DNA from: Lotus japonicus
Taxonomy: Eukaryota > Streptophyta > Magnoliopsida > Fabales > Fabaceae
Assembly: GCF_012489685.1 (NCBI RefSeq)
Contig: NC_080043.1
Span: 59,294,289-59,358,288, forward strand
Reading direction: 5' to 3'
DNA length: 64,000 bases
The translations under genes were made by a program, and so were the position numbers. How positions within the stretch are numbered: the stretch's first letter is position 1; every line of letters begins with the position of its first letter. Under the pieces are notes generated by a model. The model worked only from the letters and a program-made list of their open reading frames with translations, was not told the origin of the DNA and made no database searches. Shown in pieces: positions 54,223-64,000 of the stretch.

Positions 54223-56299
54223 AACAATTCCAGCGATAAATGATTATCATTGACAGCCGTAGCCTCAGAAAACACTTTCCCAGTCAATCACAATCAAGTG
54301 CATAAACAATAAATCAAGTCGAATTCGTCGACACCTAAAGCATTATCTAGTATTCAGTGAGTAGCCCTCACCTAGAGCTCCTCCAGTGTGATCCTGAAGC
54401 GTTCCTTCACAATCTCCTCCTTCCGCTCCTTGGAATTCCTCAAACGAACCTTAGAGCGAAAACCATAGAATTCAATCACAATCAGTCAGAAACTCAGCAG
54501 ACAACAATTACTAAAGTTACTCGAAGCATCATAAACTCCGAAGTACGATAATCTAACGCGTTAAGACAAGTTTTCGAAAAAAAGAATTTTCCTCCCCCCT
54601 TGGAGGTGCTCTCGGCCACACACACTAATTGTGTGCGCCGACTTTTCTTCGATCAAACTTGGTTCCTAGGTTATCATTAGTCGTAACTAAGGCGAATTAA
54701 AGCTCGGAAAAATTATCAGATCGAAAACTGTCGCAGGGGTATTTTGGTCAGTGTCTTTAGCTCGGAATTTCAAAATTGGAATTTCAAAAAACAAATTAGA
54801 TGGGGACGTCACCAACGACGTTTATGACAACTAATCCTACTAGCGCTAAGCTCAGTCGAGAGTTTTAAGTCTAAAGGACGAAACTTTGGCTAAAAATGGG
54901 ATTTTCAAGCAGACTTGAAACTCGGCGGCAATTCGGCAAAATGTAATCCGCTAAACATGCTCTTGGGCATGCAGGGAATAAGTTTAGACAGAGAAATTGA
55001 GTTATTTGGACAGTTTTACAAAAAGCTCAAAACTTTGAGCACAGAAAGACATAGAGAAAAGCGACATAATTGACGATTAAAAGTGAGAAATAACATCTAT
55101 ACCTCGATGTCTTCGAATAGCAACTGTCGGTGCAGCGATCAGGCAAGAAACGGCGAAAATCTTTTCTTCCTCCTCCTCCTCCTCCAAGGTAGCGGGTTTG
55201 ATGGCTATGGTGTTGGAAATTTTTTGATTTTTTTCAAGCTATTTATAGTTTATGGAAAATGCGGAAAAATGAAAATTTCGCGATTCCGATTTTTCCTGTG
55301 CCTTCCTCTGTGATTTCTAAGATAGGTTCTGGCGACAGAATTCCAAAACTCAAAATACGTTTCTTGGAATTAAGACAAACGATCCAAAGTCGGTGTAAAT
55401 CGATTTTACCCAAAAAACTACTTTTTGCAATCTATGTCGGATGAGAAAACTTCTTTCTGAAGAAAGATTAGAAACCTCGAAAGAAATAGGTGTACGCGTG
55501 TGGAATCTTCGTTTGAAGCTCCGAATAGAAAAAGTCTTCATCGACCGTTTATTTTAAGTTTCTTGAGTTATCAGGGATTTAGTTTCGGCAAACCTCCGAG
55601 AATTAGAATCGGACGTTCGTACATTTCAGGGTTTCGTATCGAAATGCTCGTCATGGAAAGATTAAGATAAGTTCTAACATTTCTCTGAAGATTTTTGGAA
55701 TTAGTTTCCATCGTGTCTTTAAGTGTAAATTAATCGTTTACTAACGCTCTCGTCCTAGGTATAAGCGAATACTACTTGCGCTATAACTTATATCGACTTT
55801 AATACTATCCTTAGCCTTTTCCTGAAGTTTCTCCTTCATACATTTATTCCATTTGATAAACACTTGTTCAGGTTTTCCTTCACGTTACATCGAAACTAAT
55901 CGTGAATAGGAATTTTATTCGGTTTATTCTAAGCTTAAAAACTTGGGTCTCACAATCAAGGAAATGACATAAATTAAATTTGCTTGATGTATATATCAAT
56001 TATGTATGTAACTGAACTTGTTAAATGCATGTTTTGCTACTTACAGGTCTTGAGTTTGAATCTCTCATGCCCCATTTTTCCAATTTCAATTGTAATTTCC
56101 ACCTGACAGGTAAAAAAATTATTAAAAAAAAGTCAAATCAGCTCATTCAGTTAGTTTTTTAGCGTCTGACTGACGGAGGGGTAGACGCTGTACTGTTTGA
56201 AAACATGAGGGGTAGAAACATCGACAAAAATAGAGTGGGGGCAGAATTTACACAAATTTAAAATATTAGGGGTGATAAGTGTTTTTAGCCTTCTTTTTT

Positions 56300-56880
56300 C
56301 TTTCCTCCCTTTGTGGGATTGTACTTTTTTATTGAATTTGAATAAATCATTTTCTAAAAAAACAACTAGATGCAAAAACTAAAATATAGTATATACTACA
56401 TTAATCTCGCATCATGCACTTTGTCAGCATACATCAAATTTTTTCATATTTTCTCTCTCATTTTTCTTTTTTAAATACATATATCACCTATTTAAGTTTT
56501 TCTTTTCTAATTCTAGTTACATTCTAATTCCATTTTTTTATAATTTGCTATATTTTGAATCAATATACAAAAATCATTTTAATCTTCCAAATGTATATAT
56601 GAAAATATAAAATAATTTTTTTTAGTTAATTTTAAAATCAATCCTTTAAAAGTATTTGATATGAGTTGTTTTGATAGAATTTTTTTTTTTGCAGCAGAGT
56701 TATGTATATATATTTATTTTTTCATCAATATGATATGATAGGATCTCCTCATGTTCACCACTAGAACAACCGCAAAGTAACCTACTAAGAAAACAAGCAC
56801 GCACAAAATACAATTTGTTTAATACAAGCTCATCATAATCCAACTTGTCCACGGAGGTCGATCATAACATCTGATATATG
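56300..56880. other. AT-rich intergenic stretch
   Basis: No gene or bounded repeat was recognised. Long A and T runs are frequent. Confidence 0.4.
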
Positions 56881-56956
56881 CAGTGGCGGAACTATGAACA
56901 GACATAGGGGGCCATGACCCCCTCAAAATTCTAGAAAATTTCCATAATATATTATG
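56881..56956 (+). mobile_element. Terminal fragment of a hAT-like element
   Basis: It starts CAGTGGCGGAACTATGAAC, close to the CAGTGGCGGAGC terminus common among plant hAT elements, and continues through 'agggggccatgaccccct'. It is cut after 76 bases by the LTR at 56957. The other end was not found. Confidence 0.4.
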
Positions 56957-57265
56957 TGGACTGGGCGAGACTCCTGGGGTCACTAGCCGCAGGGCGGCGC
57001 GCGAGCCTGGGAGTTAGGCCTTCTCCCGAGAGGCCCAACTGGCCCATTAAGGACGGTTAGGGACACTAGGCCCGAGCCCCGAGCCTATAAGTAGGGGGCG
57101 GTTACCAAATGTAAGGGTCTCCTAGCTCATTTTGAGAAATAACAAACTTGAAATTCAGTTACATTCTCTCTCTAAGTGGTTACACTCTCTCTCTCTCTAG
57201 ATTTTCACATCGCGATCCTCTCACTCTAGGTACTATACCTCATCTCTATGTTCTTGGCTAGAACA
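56957..57265 (+). repeat. 5' LTR of the second Tat-like element
   Basis: TG...CA ends; TATA-like 'GCCTATAAGTAGGGGG' near 57085; CT-rich segment (ctctctctctctctctag) near 57185. It is about 30 bp longer than the 282-bp LTRs of the element at 18220, so it is a related subfamily rather than the same one. Confidence 0.82.
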
Positions 57266-57409
57266 TCTGGCGCCTTCTGTGGTGAATGGTAGATTTCGAT
57301 TCCCGGACTACGTGGATTGTGATTTTGGCTGAGAGAAGCTTGAAATCTTGTGCAATTTTCTTTGATTTTCGAGTTTTGGTTTGAAATTTTGGTTTGCGAT
57401 CAAAATCTG

Positions 57410-59044
57410 ATGGAAACTCTCCGTCGTCGACGCAACGAGTAGCTGGAGCAGAGGCGCGGTTCTCCACCGCGCCGCGTGAGGGGAAGGCCGCGTCGTGAGG
57501 AGGTTTGTCGCGAGCAGCCCGAGCAACCAACTCCTCCTCTACCGCCTCCTCCTCCTCCTTCTCCGACGCCTTCATTACCTTCTTCATCGTCTTCACCTTC
57601 ACAGCAGGGATCTCCAGCACGCTCGCTGGAGGTCGCAGTAGGTGGATCGCCGTTGCCGCAAGCTCCGATCACCCAAAGAGATTGGAGACGTTTGATCCGC
57701 AACGTTGACGACATACGGCAGCGGAATGATTACTTGCAGGAGCAGTTAGAATACTACCGCCTTGACCAGCAAGACGAAGGAGAGCGGGAAGTAGAGGCCG
57801 TAGCATAGTTTGAGCCGTTTTCGGCGACGGTAAGTGAAGTAGCCATACCAGACAACATGAAGAATCTCGTTCTGGAGACGTATAGTGGAAAGACCGATCC
57901 GAAGGATCATCTACTTTATTTCAACATGAAGATGGTGATAAGTGCAGCTTCTGATGCGGTCAAATGCAGGATGTTTCCATCAACGTTCAAAGGCACGGCG
58001 ATGGCTTGGTTCACGACTTTGCCTTGTGGCTCCATTACAAATTTTCGCGACTTCTCGTCGAAGTTCCTTGTTCAGTTCTCTGCGAGCAAGATCAAGCAGG
58101 TAACGATCGACGATCTGTACAACGTTCGCCAATCAGAGGGTGAAACTCTGAAACAGTATGTGAGGCGGTTCAATGCGGCATCTGTTAAGATCGAAGAGTC
58201 GGAACCGCATGCTTGTGCGCGCGCTTTCAAGAATGGACTGCTGCTGGGAAAGCTGAACAGTAAGTTGAGTCACAAGCCAACTCGATCGATGGCGGAAGTT
58301 CGCGCTCGGGCGAACACCTACATCTTAGATGAGGAGGACGACGCTTTCAAGAAAAAGCGTGCCAAAGCGGAAAATGATGGAGGTCAGAGGGACGTATCGC
58401 CAGCAACAAAGTCTGGAGAAAGGAGGAAGTAGTAAGCGAAGGGACAAGAAATCAAAGCCAGGGGAAAAGTTTGCAAAGGAGTAGCTCTATCCAAAGAAGG
58501 AAAGTTTTGAGCGTCGGCGCCCGTGGCATCAAGCCGACTCTCGCCGGCGAGATGAGTCGGGCAAAAGTTTGAGCGCGCATTTGACAGAACTACTCCAGGA
58601 GGTCAAGGCAACGCACGCAGTCGAGGAGGGCGAGAGGGAAGTCAACCCGCCTCGGGCGGCAATAGATAAAACCAAGTGGTGTGAGTACCATCGCTCGGTG
58701 GGTCATGACACCGGAGACTGCTTTACGTTGAAAAACGAGATTGAAAGGCTAATCAGAGCGGGATGCTCATAGCTGAATGATCGAGGTGATCGCTGGCAAG
58801 GCAATCGACAACAGGGGAATCGACATAAGGGAAACTGTCAACAGGTTGATCGCAGGCGGGACAGCCGTCGTCAGACACCAACAGCAGACAAGAGGGAGAC
58901 ACTGGCGACAAGAAAGAAAGAAGCTGAAGAAACCTTCAACAAAGACTTTGAATCGCCGGTCGGGACGATAAATACAATTGCCGGGGGCTTCGGCGGGGGC
59001 GGTGACACACCCTCGGCAAGACGCAGGCTTGTGAGGGCGGTGAC
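57410..59044 (+). pseudogene. Broken gag of the second Tat-like element
   Basis: One plus-strand frame opens with ATG at 57410 and is broken by in-frame stops at 57440, 57806 and 58430, with further stops downstream. The N-terminal part is Arg-rich, then Pro/Ser-rich (TPPLPPPPPPSPTPS). The gag core lies at 57857-58432 (NLVLETYSGKTDPKDHLLYF, then CRMFPSTFKGTAMAWFTTLP). A nucleocapsid-like CEYHRSVGHDTGDC motif is at about 58680-58720. The start of the protease region (INTIAGGFGGGG) is visible near 58970. Several stops fit C-to-T change of CAG (TAG). It cannot give a full gag protein. Confidence 0.83.
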
Positions 59045-60614
59045 TGATAAGTGTCGGTTTTACGTATATTTGAATATCATTTAGGCACTTATTTGACATG
59101 TATGCTTGCATTATTTATCATTTTATCCCCCAAAGTAGATAAATTATTATATACTTAATTTTAGCTTAGAAATAGTATAAATATTATATATTTCATAAGC
59201 TTAACTTGGACTTTTGATGCAGGGAAGAAATTCATGAAGAATCCAAGTTTAAAGTGAAAATTTGTATTTTTAGAGAAGCAGAGCGCTGAGCGCCCAGAAA
59301 GGGGCGCTGAGCGCCCATGGCGGCTATAAAACCCAATTCTGAAGAAAGCTGGGCGCTGAGCGGCCTCTGAGGAGCGCTGAGCGCCGTCGGCCGCCTCAAA
59401 CACTTATAAGTGGCCAGAAATCAGATTTTTTGGAGGATCTTTCACCATTTTCTCTCAAAACTCATAGCAAGAGAGCTAGGCACGACTCTAGAAGGATCCC
59501 TGGGCTAGGATTGGATGGATTGGAGCTTCAAGATGGTGATGGCAGCCATGGGAGGACGGTGACAACCTCCCGGAAGCCATGGAAAGCTTGGGAGAGCTTC
59601 CATGGTTGTGGTTACGTCTTCTCCTCTTGGGTTTCAGTTCGTTCTTCCCTTTCCCTTGTAGTTTTTGTTTTCTATTTGTGTATTTAGATTGTATAACTTG
59701 ACTCTTTGATTGTTCTAAGTTTGTTCATTGATGTAAGTGGAAATCTTTCATGTATGGTGTTTTTCTTTGTACTTCATGCATCTAACCAATCAATTGATAA
59801 TCAAAAGAGCTTCACTAATTCATAAATAGATCAAGAGGTTGATATGAATTAGTGCATGCTTAGTTCAGTGAAGGGTAGACCGCCTATGTCTTAGGTCACA
59901 ATTTGTGTGTTAAAGTTTTACTTTCTTCTCTTCAGGTATTGATTGTTTGTGTTAGATTTCTATGGACTAGCATGAGATCGGGAGATAATTGTGGGTCCGG
60001 TTCAAGAGAGAAACCACTCAGTGAACTAGTTGTCCTAGAATAAGAATATCTTGGGTAGGAGCAATAGTGGATTTCCATGTGACAGGTGGAGTTCTGAGTT
60101 CTAACAGGAGTTTCCGGAGTGACAACGGAGACTTGCAAGCCTATGGTACCTTGTCTCAGGATGAATTGGTCATTGAGAATGTCTTTGAGAGAGAACTTGA
60201 GCTATATTATTCCTTTTGGGTTTTCTAGATGGTAAGGGATTACGTCTAGGAATTCCAATTGATAGATTCACCTAGGCTAGGGATAGTTAGGTGGATAACT
60301 CTCGGCATCGTAAATGAAATGAACCATTGCAAAAGTGTTTGAGTTGAAAGCAATTAGGGGATTAGGGGAATGCATTCTAAATACGTTTTCTTCTTTGTTA
60401 TCCCTGTAAACATTCTTTTACCGCTTTCCTTATATTCAAAAACCACAAAAACACTTTATCAAACATCTTTGTATCCGCTCAGATCAATGTTTAACTGGTG
60501 GAACTAATGTTCACACAATCCCTGAGGACGATAAACCTGTATCTGCTTTACTATGATTGAATCATAAAGGTTTAGCCAAAAGCAGTACAAACAACGAGGA
60601 AAAAACCTTTATCA
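59045..60614 (+). repeat. 5' LTR of an Athila-like Ty3/gypsy element
   Basis: It starts TGATAAGTGTCGG and ends CCTTTATCA, giving the short inverted ends TGATAA/TTATCA. It lies 11 bases before a tRNA-Asp-type primer site. The 5 bases before it (GTGAC, 59040-59044) would be the TSD; the partner lies outside the window. Length is 1570 bp. The LTR contains four copies of a GCGCTGAGCG motif at 59283-59385 and no convincing ORF. Confidence 0.8.
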
Positions 60615-60625
60615 AATTTAAAATT

Positions 60626-60642
60626 TGGCGCCGTTGCCGGGG
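60626..60642 (+). other. Primer-binding site, tRNA-Asp type
   Basis: TGGCGCCGTTGCCGGGG is the complement of the 3' end of plant tRNA-Asp including CCA, as known for Athila-type elements. It fixes the orientation of the element and the nearby LTR end. Confidence 0.85.
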
Positions 60643-63600
60643 ATTGTGTTTGTAATGTTGGTGAAACTAGTGGAATGTTGGTTTGAGTTGTAAATAATGT
60701 ACATATTCTATGTTTTGTTCTTATGTGTCAATTTCACTGATTTGTTCTTGTTATTAATGCTTGTTGTAGCCTGATCACCTATAACATGATTTGAGATTTG
60801 AAATTCTGTGAATCTGACCTAGAAAGAATCAGCTAGTGAATCTAATCTTAATTAGGTCATTAGTCATGAAATGATGATTTTGATACATAGGTTTGTTGTA
60901 TATATGTGAATTGTGCATATTTTTTGTTTTCTTTCTCTTGTTTTCTTGTTTTTGTTTTTCAAATCCCTAAGGATTCCTCACTTTTGGTTCTTGAATGATT
61001 GCTGCAAGTTTTAATGAGAAAAGTCATCTTTTGAGTTGTGTGAATCAAGATAGAACCATGAAGTTTTGGAAACCATGAGTTTTGGTGTGTTTGTTTTCTA
61101 TGCTTTTGTGTGCTTTCTCTTTTAATTTGTAGCACAAGTGATTTTGTGAAGTTGTGCTTAAAGATGAGTTTTCATGAGCTTCACAAGTCTTATTTAACAT
61201 ATTGAGATTGTTCAATGAGTTTGGAAGTAAGAAATATCATGAAATCAAATTTTAAGGGTGTGACTTGTTGAAATGCATGTGAAAATTCGGTCTAATTTGG
61301 ATTCTGTGCTTTTGATGTTGATAACCTGTGTTTTAGACTTCTAACAGATCCAAAATGTCATATCTAATGCACATGGAAGGTTGGAATGCAAGGTAGGTGA
61401 GTATTGCAAATTTTGAGGTATGAGGTTGTGTGAAAGTGGTAAAACAGTAAGTCCTCCGAAGTGGTTTTTCTGCATAACAGTGAAAATTTCTTCCAAATGA
61501 TCTTGAGCAAACTCATTTTTGTGTTAGAATACTTTTCTTCAAGTGTTAGATTCGGTTTTAAGTTAAACTCTTTGATTTTGTAGCGAAATTGAATAAGAAC
61601 TCCTCATTGTGTACTTTCTTAGCCATGAAAGGTGATTTTTAGTAAAAATTCTCAATTGTGTGTTCTAAGGGTCTCCACAAGTTTCAAATGATATGTATAT
61701 ATGATTTTGAGGCCTATCATGATAGAAAAGTGAGGATTGAAAAATTTGAGGTGTTGAGCGGTGAAATAATGCAAATTCGGCCTTAATTTGAGCTTAATGT
61801 GACTTTTGTGCTAAATGTGTGTTAATTTCTAATCTTAAGATCCACACAAGTTTCTTAATGGATATGAATGTGTTTGAACCATTTGGCATGTGCTAGAAAG
61901 GTTCACATCAAAATATAGCCTATCAAGTTGTGAAAAAGCATGAAACTTGTCTTTAAAAGCTTATAATTGTGAATCGTTAGGAAAATGAGCTTAAATGTTG
62001 GTTTCTAAAACCTAGACATGTTTCAAATGTTGAGTTAGTGTGAATGGATCAATTGGCATGCTTGGAAAGTTAGAAACTCAAAATTTGACCTACCAACTTG
62101 TCATTATAGTGAGTTTTGACTTATAGTGAAAATTGTCAATTTAACTCATTGGATTACAAGTTTTGGACTGAAAATTGTGTTTGGAATTGATGTGAGCATG
62201 TTTAATTAAGTGTGTGTAGTGTATTAGTGAGGGTGTGAGGTGAAAATCTTGTTAGGAACAGGAATTGGGGCATGAGATTTATGAAAGTCCGAGTTTTGAA
62301 CTGAACTGAGATTATGCAGACCAATTTTCTGCCAAAAAATCGCCCAGCGGGATATGGTGGGCGCTCAGCGCCATGAGTTTTGCATTGCAGGGTGAGTTCT
62401 CTGCCATTTTTGCGCTCAGCGCCCATAATTCGCGCTCAGCGCCTTGCTTGCCCAGAAAATGTGTTTTTGACAGCATTGCACTCCCTACTTTAAATGATCA
62501 TATCTTCCTTGTTTCTTATCTGATTTAAGAAAATGACCACTCTTTGGAAAGCTCTTCAAGTGTACTTTCATATGAACCAGAGTGTGGATTGTTTTAATGG
62601 AAGATATGACTTTTCTCATTCTCTTTTGTGTACTAACATAAATTGTAAGTGACTGTTTACAGGAATCTTTTGATGCTGGTTTTGCTTGGCCTGAGGACAG
62701 TCCAATTTTCTTGGAGGGGGTGAGAAGTTTGATGAGCTATCCTGGAGCATCATGCATAGCATCATGAGGGAGTATTTTTGTTCTTCTTTCATTTGTTTTC
62801 TTTTAGTTTCTTGATAGTATTCTAGTCTCTAGACAATTTAACACTTTTTGTGAAATTCATGGATATATGACTGATTTCAAATCCCATGGTTGATGAAACA
62901 TCAATAGAATTGCATGATGTGTTTTTAAAATGCACCTTGAATTGTTTGATTCCATGATTTAACTAGTGTTTGCACTCAAAGATTGCATAACTTGATATGA
63001 TTGTAAGATTCACATGGAATACGTAGGCATAACATGAAATTTTTGAAAATCAGAGAATTCTTTGAATCCAAACCATGTGAGGGAGTGTTCCTATACACTT
63101 GTGAGCTGAGAGACTCCTCATTGTGTTGCATGATTGGTTTTGTTTGAGTCTCCAGTTATCATTGTTGTATGGAATTTCTTGGAAATGATCAAGGCATGTT
63201 CTTTCTTTAGTGCTTACTCACTCACTTAGCCAAATGACCATAACCTTTTATTAGGAAATCCATTGTTTCCCCTTTGAGCCTAAAAATGTGACTTCTTCTT
63301 GTTTATAACCTTGAGCTTAAAAAGAAAGACAGTGATCTCACCTAAGCTGAATAGGTTAAGAGAGCATTTTCATGATATGGTTGTATTCAAGTTGGGGAGA
63401 GCTATTCTTGTGTTCAAGTTGGGGGGAGAAGGCTAGTTGTGCTATTTTTGTGTGGTTCGTGTATCAATCTATTTGTGCATACTTGAAAGTGAAAATTGTA
63501 TATAAAAAAAAAAAGAGAAAAAGATGAAAAAGAAATAAAAAAGGTAGGAGAAGAGGGGTTGAAAAAAGAAAATGAGAAAGAAAAGGGTGAAAATAAAAGA

Positions 63601-64000
63601 AAAGAATGGTGAATGAGATAGTTGGTAAAAAGTGAGAGAGTGATTTATCATTTATGATTGTTTTGAATTGTGATTGCTCTCTTAGCTTATTGAGTTTCTT
63701 GCATATCCAGAAAAACCAATTATCTTTGAAACCTGACCTCATTACAACCCTTAAAGACCTAAGAGATCCTTGATTGAACATGCAATCTTGATAACTGTGG
63801 AGACGGGTAACAAAATTGATTTTTGTGATTCAGTGTGTGATTGAGTGGAACACTTACCTTACTCTGTACAAACTGAGATGTTGAGTGAATAAGTATTTCT
63901 TGGTTGGAAAGGAATGGATTGTATGCCTATTGATTTTCATGATGAATATGCATTTGTGTTACTGTTGTGTTATCTTTTGTGGGCTTTATATTTTGATTTT
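60643..64000 (+). mobile_element. Internal region of the Athila-like element, non-coding as far as visible
   Basis: The 3.3 kb after the primer site hold no gag or pol frame. Instead there are degenerate repeats of roughly 160 bp (about 61340-62130, each with a 'caagtttcaaatg/gatatgaatg...ggcatg...gaaaggtt' pattern), a cluster of GCGCTCAGCGCC motifs (62330-62450), two 'TTCAAGTTGGGG' motifs (63390-63432) and a purine-rich tract (63506-63612). The element runs past the right edge, so coding regions may lie beyond. Confidence 0.6.
63506..63640 (+). repeat. Long purine-rich tract
   Basis: About 135 bases made almost only of A and G on the plus strand (for example 'gagaaaaagatgaaaaagaaa', 'gagaagaggggttgaaaaaagaaaatgag'), with few pyrimidines. 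It lies downstream of two 'caagttgggg' motifs. The minus-strand 'ORFs' here are Phe/Leu runs from composition only. Confidence 0.75.

Larger units (their letters stand above)
51750..55954 (-). mobile_element. 4.2-kb solo LTR of a Ty3/gypsy (Tekay/Del-like) element
   Basis: The segment has TG...CA ends and an exact 5-bp TSD ATCAA (51745-51749, 55955-55959). On the minus strand it starts TGTGAGACCCAAGTTTTTAA and ends ATCGGGGTGTTACA, a common LTR 3' end in this group. No primer-binding site follows it and no gag or pol is present, so it is a solo LTR left by recombination between two LTRs. An alternative is a whole non-autonomous element whose own LTRs I failed to see, but I found no long direct repeat at its ends. 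It contains tandem repeats at 53440-53740 and 54110-54220 and an open frame at 52361-52756. Confidence 0.75.
51555..56290. mobile_element. Mutator-like element split by a solo LTR
   Basis: The exact 9-bp TSD TTCTTTTTT lies at 51546-51554 and 56291-56299. The right terminus in reverse complement starts GGCTAAAAACACTTATCACC; the left is GTCTAAAAAACATTTTTGGC. Inverted similarity runs about 140 bp ('gtttgtgcaagttctgcccc', 'cccctcatgttttcaaacagtac', 'ctacccctcYgtcagtcag'). Without the 4.2-kb LTR and its duplicated TSD the element is only about 530 bp, non-coding. Confidence 0.87.
56957..59044 (+). mobile_element. Tat-like Ty3/gypsy element, 5' part, cut by an Athila-like insertion
   Basis: A 309-bp 5' LTR (56957-57265; TGGACTGGGCGAG... 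to ...CTAGAACA) is followed by TGGCGCCTTCTGTGG at the primer site (57268) and a broken gag. The LTR is related to those at 8004, 18220 and 25009. The coding part stops at the start of the protease region, where a second LTR element begins at 59045; the remainder would lie to the right of the window. Confidence 0.85.

Overview
This is nuclear DNA from a flowering plant. The genes are split by GT-AG introns, and mobile elements typical of plants fill the spaces between them. The repeat families (GGCTTAAT-type Mutator-like elements, tRNA-derived SINEs, Tat- and Athila-like LTR elements) make a legume the most likely source. I cannot name the species; a Lotus-like genome is only a guess.

Four host genes are supported. 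(1) An IRKI/GIL1-family (DUF641-type) coiled-coil protein, two exons, 12148-14127, + strand. (2) An intronless UDP-glycosyltransferase of the UGT92 type, 27940-29394, +. (3) A DEAH-box pre-mRNA splicing helicase of the PRP16 type, 17 coding exons, 34715-43778, +; my exon model keeps frame throughout and gives 1267 residues. (4) An EIN3/EIL transcription factor closest to EIL3/SLIM1, one coding exon, 45873-47642, -, tail to tail with PRP16. From memory, the Arabidopsis counterparts of the first three lie close together on chromosome 5 (At5g12890, At5g12900, At5g13010), so this looks like an old conserved gene block stretched by transposons.

Most of the rest is mobile DNA, and many insertions can be bounded to the base by their target-site duplications (TSDs). 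Five Mutator-like elements have exact 9-bp TSDs (2263-4595, 9455-10973, 17135-18207, 29763-31238, 51555-56290). One of these carries tandemly multiplied terminal repeats; another was split by a 4.2-kb solo LTR. At 1673-4638 a Stowaway MITE holds a second Stowaway plus a Mutator-like element, which itself holds a hAT-like element. A 7.07-kb Tat-like LTR retrotransposon (18220-25290, - strand, TSD TATGT) has a broken gag-protease frame and no recognisable reverse transcriptase or integrase. In their place it carries a spliced antisense gene of the 'putative gypsy type transposon' (Transposase_28) kind. A second Tat-like element starts at 56957 and is cut by an Athila-like element (LTR 59045-60614, tRNA-Asp-type primer site at 60626) that runs off the right edge.

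Smaller insertions include a 5'-truncated LINE with an 11-bp TSD, two or three SINEs, a short retroposon, a Copia-like LTR remnant inside PRP16 intron 4, and several MITEs. I saw no tRNA or rRNA gene and no CRISPR array. Boundaries and motifs were read by eye; family assignments rest on recognised motifs, not on searches.
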